The notes under the pieces were generated by a model, which searched no databases, had not been told where the DNA came from, and was given only the letters and a program-made list of their open reading frames with translations. The translations under genes and the position numbers were made by a program. Positions 6,262 to 8,753 of a stretch of 8,753 nucleotides of DNA are shown piece after piece (the first letter of the stretch is position 1; every line of letters begins with the position of its first letter). The stretch is taken from contig PWSL01000251.1 of assembly GCA_003563255.1 (NCBI GenBank), positions 1 to 8,753 of the forward strand, written 5' to 3'. This DNA comes from Desulfonatronospira sp. (GTDB taxonomy: Bacteria > Desulfobacterota > Desulfovibrionia > Desulfovibrionales > Desulfonatronovibrionaceae).

Positions 6262-6810
6262 ATGCAACAACAGTACATTCTTGCAGCAATGGGCAGCAAC
6301 AGGCCCGGTGTAGTGGCCGACGTGACCGGAGCCATATACAGGGCCGGATGCAGTATTGAAAATTCCTATATGACCCTCATGGGTATCCATTTTACACTCA
6401 TGATCCATGTTATTGCCGAAGACGAAGAAAAGTCTGAAAAGTTGAACAAAAACCTGGAACTCCTGGAGCACAAGGACGACCTCAAGGTGCATGTATTTCC
6501 AGTGGAAAGCGACGAAATAGAAATATTCAGGGCCAGGGAGGACCGGCCCCGATACGAAATAAGGGTCCGGGGAAAGGACAAGTCCGGGATCGTGTACCGC
6601 ACCTCCAAGCTGCTGGCCAGCAGAGGAATAAATATCCTGAAGCTGAGCACCAAGGTGGACCGCTCCAAGCATCTGCAACGGCCCATCTTTACCATGCGCA
6701 TAGGCATTGAAGTCCCAAAAAATATTGACGGACATTCCCTGCGTATGGACCTGGAGTCTTTGGCTGAGGATATGCAGGAAACCATCACGCTGACCCGTAA
6801 ACGAGACTAA
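6262..6810 (+). CDS. Double ACT-domain regulatory protein, GcvR-like
   Basis: 182 residues made of two ACT domains and little else. The first (about 5-78) opens with the ligand-loop motif G11-SNRPGVV; the second (about 97-175) has G104-KDKSGIV and a beta-strand ending FTMRIGIEVP. This matches the architecture of GcvR, the accessory repressor of the glycine cleavage system, and of related stand-alone ACT proteins that sense amino acids. No DNA-binding domain is visible, so it would act through protein contacts or by binding a small molecule. Demethylation of glycine betaine leads towards dimethylglycine, sarcosine and glycine, so sensing a glycine-type ligand is attractive but unproven. It lies 41 bases after the HyuA-like gene and 18 before the activator gene, consistent with one transcript. 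The ribosome site is weak (AGAGAG, 6251-6256). A role as an amino-acid-responsive modulator of the activator is an alternative. Confidence 0.8.
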   Translation: MQQQYILAAMGSNRPGVVADVTGAIYRAGCSIENSYMTLMGIHFTLMIHVIAEDEEKSEKLNKNLELLEHKDDLKVHVFPVESDEIEIFRAREDRPRYEIRVRGKDKSGIVYRTSKLLASRGINILKLSTKVDRSKHLQRPIFTMRIGIEVPKNIDGHSLRMDLESLAEDMQETITLTRKRD

Positions 6811-6828
6811 ACCAAAAGGCTTGAATTT

Positions 6829-8547
6829 ATGCCACGAATTTCAATCCAGCCCATAAATATCCAGACAGAAGCCAGGGAAGGCGAGACCCTTCGGGATATA
6901 TTGCTACGCAGAGGGATATACGTGGAAAGTCCATGCAACGGCAACGGAACCTGCGGCAGTTGTGGAGTCTGGATTCAGGAACACACACTGGTCCCGTATA
7001 CCCCCAACGAAAACGTAACCGAGAGCGACCTGGAAAAAGGCTACCGCCTCAGCTGCCAGGTGACCCCGGAACAGGACCTGACCATAAACCTGCCCATGAA
7101 CTTTTTGCGGGACGCAAAACGCTTCAGAGAATCTCAGACCATCCTTGAAGGTGAGATCGCCCCGGTTTCCAGGCTGGTGAGCGCGGTCAAAGTCCTGGAT
7201 GAGCAGGATTATCCGGAAATGCTCTACGACAACTTTCCCGACCCCCAGGTACTCAAGGTCTGGGAGGATGAATACGAGCCCAAGGGCCTGGCCATCGACC
7301 TGGGCACCACCACAATAGTGGTCACCCTGGTCTCTCTTAAGACCGGGATAGTGCTGTCTACCGCTTCCAGGCTCAATCCTCAGATCAACTACGGCCACGA
7401 TATTATGACCAGGATTCAGCACGGCTCCACCCAGGAAGGATTGCAGGAACTGGCCCAGGCGATACGCAAAGGTATAAACGAACTGGTGCACGAAGTCTGC
7501 GTGGACTCGGAATCCAAGCGCAAGGAGATCCTGGACATCGTGCTGGGTGGCAATACCACCATGTTGCAGATGATAGCCGAGATAGACCCCGCTCCCCTGG
7601 GTCAGATTCCTTTTTCCGTGGATATCCAGTCGGGCATCAGCTACCCGGTGCAGCAGTTCGGCATCAAGGTCAATCCTGATGCCCGGGTTTATATCCCCCC
7701 TGTCCTGCACGCCTTTATCGGCTCGGATATAACCGCGGGTCTGCTCATCCACAGTGATTTTTTCGATGATACCAAGTCTGTGCTTTTTGTAGATGTGGGC
7801 ACCAACGGCGAAATAGCCCTCAATCATCTGGGCAGACGTCTGGCCTGTTCCGCGGCGGCAGGCCCGGCCTTTGAAGGCATGGGCCTTTCATGCGGTATGC
7901 GGGCCTCGTTCGGGGCTGTGGAGTCTGTTAAGAGCGACGGCAAGAGCATCACCATGTCCACCGTTGCTGACAGCGAACCAAGAGGCATTTGCGGTAGCGG
8001 CATCGTAGACCTGGTGTCCACTCTTCTGCGCCTGCAGGTTATTGATCCTACCGGCAGGTTCTGCTCCCTGCCCTGCAGCCCGGTACCGGAAGGAGTAAAT
8101 TCACGCCTCAAAAAGATTGAAGAACAGACCGTCTTTGAAATCGGCCCAAAAGTATATTTCAGTCAACGGGACGTGCGCCAGGTACAGCTGGCCAAGGGAG
8201 CCATCAGAGCAGCCATTGACGTACTCATGGACGAGGCCGGATGCAGCGTGGAAGAACTGGACAATATCGTTATTGCCGGAGGTTTCGGATTTTATCTCAA
8301 TCCCGTAAACCTGGAAACCATTGGTATCATCCCCAGAGGGACAAAGGACAGGGTGGAGTTTGCCGGAAACGCCTGCCGCAGCGGGTGCGTCTGGATGCTC
8401 ACGGATATATCCTATCGCCGATTTCTGGAAATAAATCTGCAGGACATCGAGCATATCTCCATTGCCCAGTCCCCCAGATTCATGGAACTTTACGCAGAAA
8501 GCATGGAGTTCCGAGATGCCGAATCGGAAATAACCGGCAAAACCTGA
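6829..8547 (+). CDS. Corrinoid reductive activator, RACo/RamA-type (2Fe-2S ferredoxin plus ASKHA ATPase)
   Basis: 572 residues. The N-terminal domain is a plant-type [2Fe-2S] ferredoxin with C36-x5-C42-x2-C45 and C76. A linker follows, then a DUF4445-type actin-like ATPase: phosphate motif D157-LGTTT; G240-GNTTM; second phosphate motif D322-VGTNG; C388-GSGIVDL; adenosine motif G484-GFG. Proteins of this family use ATP to drive the uphill reduction of inactive Co(II) corrinoid to Co(I), returning the methyl carrier to its cycle. The expected partner is the corrinoid protein at 313-951. The N-terminal 2Fe-2S arrangement is that of bacterial RACo rather than archaeal RamA, which carries C-terminal 4Fe-4S ferredoxin motifs; I see none here. 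It is slightly shorter than the ~630 residues I recall for RACo of acetogens. The start is ATG with AAAAGG upstream (6814-6819). The gene ends in TGA and is the last recognisable gene of the cluster. Confidence 0.9.
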   Translation: MPRISIQPINIQTEAREGETLRDILLRRGIYVESPCNGNGTCGSCGVWIQEHTLVPYTPNENVTESDLEKGYRLSCQVTPEQDLTINLPMNFLRDAKRFRESQTILEGEIAPVSRLVSAVKVLDEQDYPEMLYDNFPDPQVLKVWEDEYEPKGLAIDLGTTTIVVTLVSLKTGIVLSTASRLNPQINYGHDIMTRIQHGSTQEGLQELAQAIRKGINELVHEVCVDSESKRKEILDIVLGGNTTMLQMIAEIDPAPLGQIPFSVDIQSGISYPVQQFGIKVNPDARVYIPPVLHAFIGSDITAGLLIHSDFFDDTKSVLFVDVGTNGEIALNHLGRRLACSAAAGPAFEGMGLSCGMRASFGAVESVKSDGKSITMSTVADSEPRGICGSGIVDLVSTLLRLQVIDPTGRFCSLPCSPVPEGVNSRLKKIEEQTVFEIGPKVYFSQRDVRQVQLAKGAIRAAIDVLMDEAGCSVEELDNIVIAGGFGFYLNPVNLETIGIIPRGTKDRVEFAGNACRSGCVWMLTDISYRRFLEINLQDIEHISIAQSPRFMELYAESMEFRDAESEITGKT

Positions 8548-8554
8548 TCCGGGC

Positions 8555-8586
8555 AGTCACCATTCAGGGGGTCCTCGGTGGTGATT
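8555..8586 (+). other. Imperfect stem-loop just after the activator gene
   Basis: AGTCACCATT can pair with GGTGGTGATT (G-T pairs included) around a 12-base GC-rich loop, starting eight bases after the activator's TGA. It could mark the 3' end of the transcript, but no T-run follows, so an intrinsic terminator is not supported. Confidence 0.3.
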
Positions 8587-8602
8587 ACTTGCACCAAGCC
8601 CT

Positions 8603-8615
8603 GGGGACTGTCCCC
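8603..8615. repeat. GGGGACTGTCCCC palindrome, REP-like
   Basis: GGGGAC and GTCCCC flank a single T, giving a near-perfect 13-base palindrome. GGGGACNGTCCCC-type palindromes recur as dispersed extragenic repeats in many bacterial genomes, often near REP-associated transposases. That identification is from memory; only one copy is present here. Confidence 0.5.
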
Positions 8616-8672
8616 CGCTGAGTACTAATGCTGGCTTTGCCCGCAACCCAGATAAGAAAAGAGTTTTTGGCC

Positions 8673-8698
8673 CACAGATCACACAGATGTACACAGAT
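8673..8698. repeat. Three direct CACAGAT repeats
   Basis: CACAGAT occurs at 8673-8679, 8682-8688 and 8692-8698, spaced 9 and 10 bases apart. The longer word CAGATAAGA also occurs twice (8649-8657 and 8694-8702). Close CACAGAT-type repeats are a common dispersed intergenic element in several bacterial groups. With the nearby palindromes they make this gap look like a place where small repeats accumulate. Confidence 0.6.
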
Positions 8699-8712
8699 AA
8701 GAGAGGTTTTTT

Positions 8713-8749
8713 ATGTGCATACCAGGAATGAAGAACCTGGTATGCACAT
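8713..8749. repeat. Perfect 14-bp inverted repeat at the window edge
   Basis: ATGTGCATACCAGG (8713-8726) and its exact reverse complement (8736-8749) enclose a 9-base loop. Six T residues (8707-8712) precede the left arm, and only four bases follow the right arm before the window ends. Neither strand shows a T-run after the stem, so a terminator is not supported. ATG 8713 is preceded by AGAGAGG at a workable distance and its frame stays open to the end (starting MCIPGMKNL), so the start of a gene is an alternative reading, though a perfect hairpin over the first 12 codons would be odd. Confidence 0.7.
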
Positions 8750-8753
8750 GGTC

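Noticed and set aside
8713..8753. Start of a new coding sequence at ATG 8713
   Set aside because: Only 13 codons are visible and most of them form a perfect inverted repeat. It is noted as an alternative under the repeat but not called as a gene.

Overview
The window reads as one plus-strand gene cluster from a moderately GC-rich anaerobic bacterium, most likely a sulfate-reducing deltaproteobacterium of the Desulfovibrionales type. That guess is inference: it rests on the style of the MetK C-terminus, the corrinoid methyltransferase gene set and the intergenic repeats, and no rRNA or other marker is present to settle it.

Layout. The window opens in the last ~43 codons of metK (S-adenosylmethionine synthetase, ends 131). 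A 181-base gap follows, filled by a G-free array of T-rich heptamers, with a strong Shine-Dalgarno sequence at its end. Six complete genes then run in the same direction: a small cobalamin-binding corrinoid protein (313-951); two tandem trimethylamine methyltransferase (MttB) family proteins without pyrrolysine (1004-2461 and 2527-4002); a hydantoinase A/oxoprolinase-like ASKHA protein (about 4175-6220); a double-ACT-domain protein related to GcvR (6262-6810); and a RACo/RamA-type corrinoid reductive activator with an N-terminal [2Fe-2S] domain (6829-8547). The gap at 4003-4174 carries several perfect inverted repeats. The last 206 bases hold no recognised gene but are dense in palindromes and short direct repeats.

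How the genes fit together. In known systems an MttB-family enzyme takes a methyl group from a quaternary or tertiary amine and places it on Co(I) of a small corrinoid protein. A second methyltransferase then passes it to tetrahydrofolate or a thiol, and an ATP-dependent iron-sulfur activator rescues corrinoid that has oxidised to Co(II). This cluster holds two candidate amine:corrinoid methyltransferases, one corrinoid protein and one activator. Because neither MttB homologue has an in-frame amber codon, a quaternary amine such as glycine betaine, proline betaine or carnitine is a likelier substrate than trimethylamine; the actual substrate cannot be read from the sequence. No second methyltransferase is in the window.

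The least explained parts are the HyuA-like ASKHA protein with a winged-helix-like insert and a CxxC, the ACT protein next to the activator gene, the G-free leader, and the palindrome-rich gaps.
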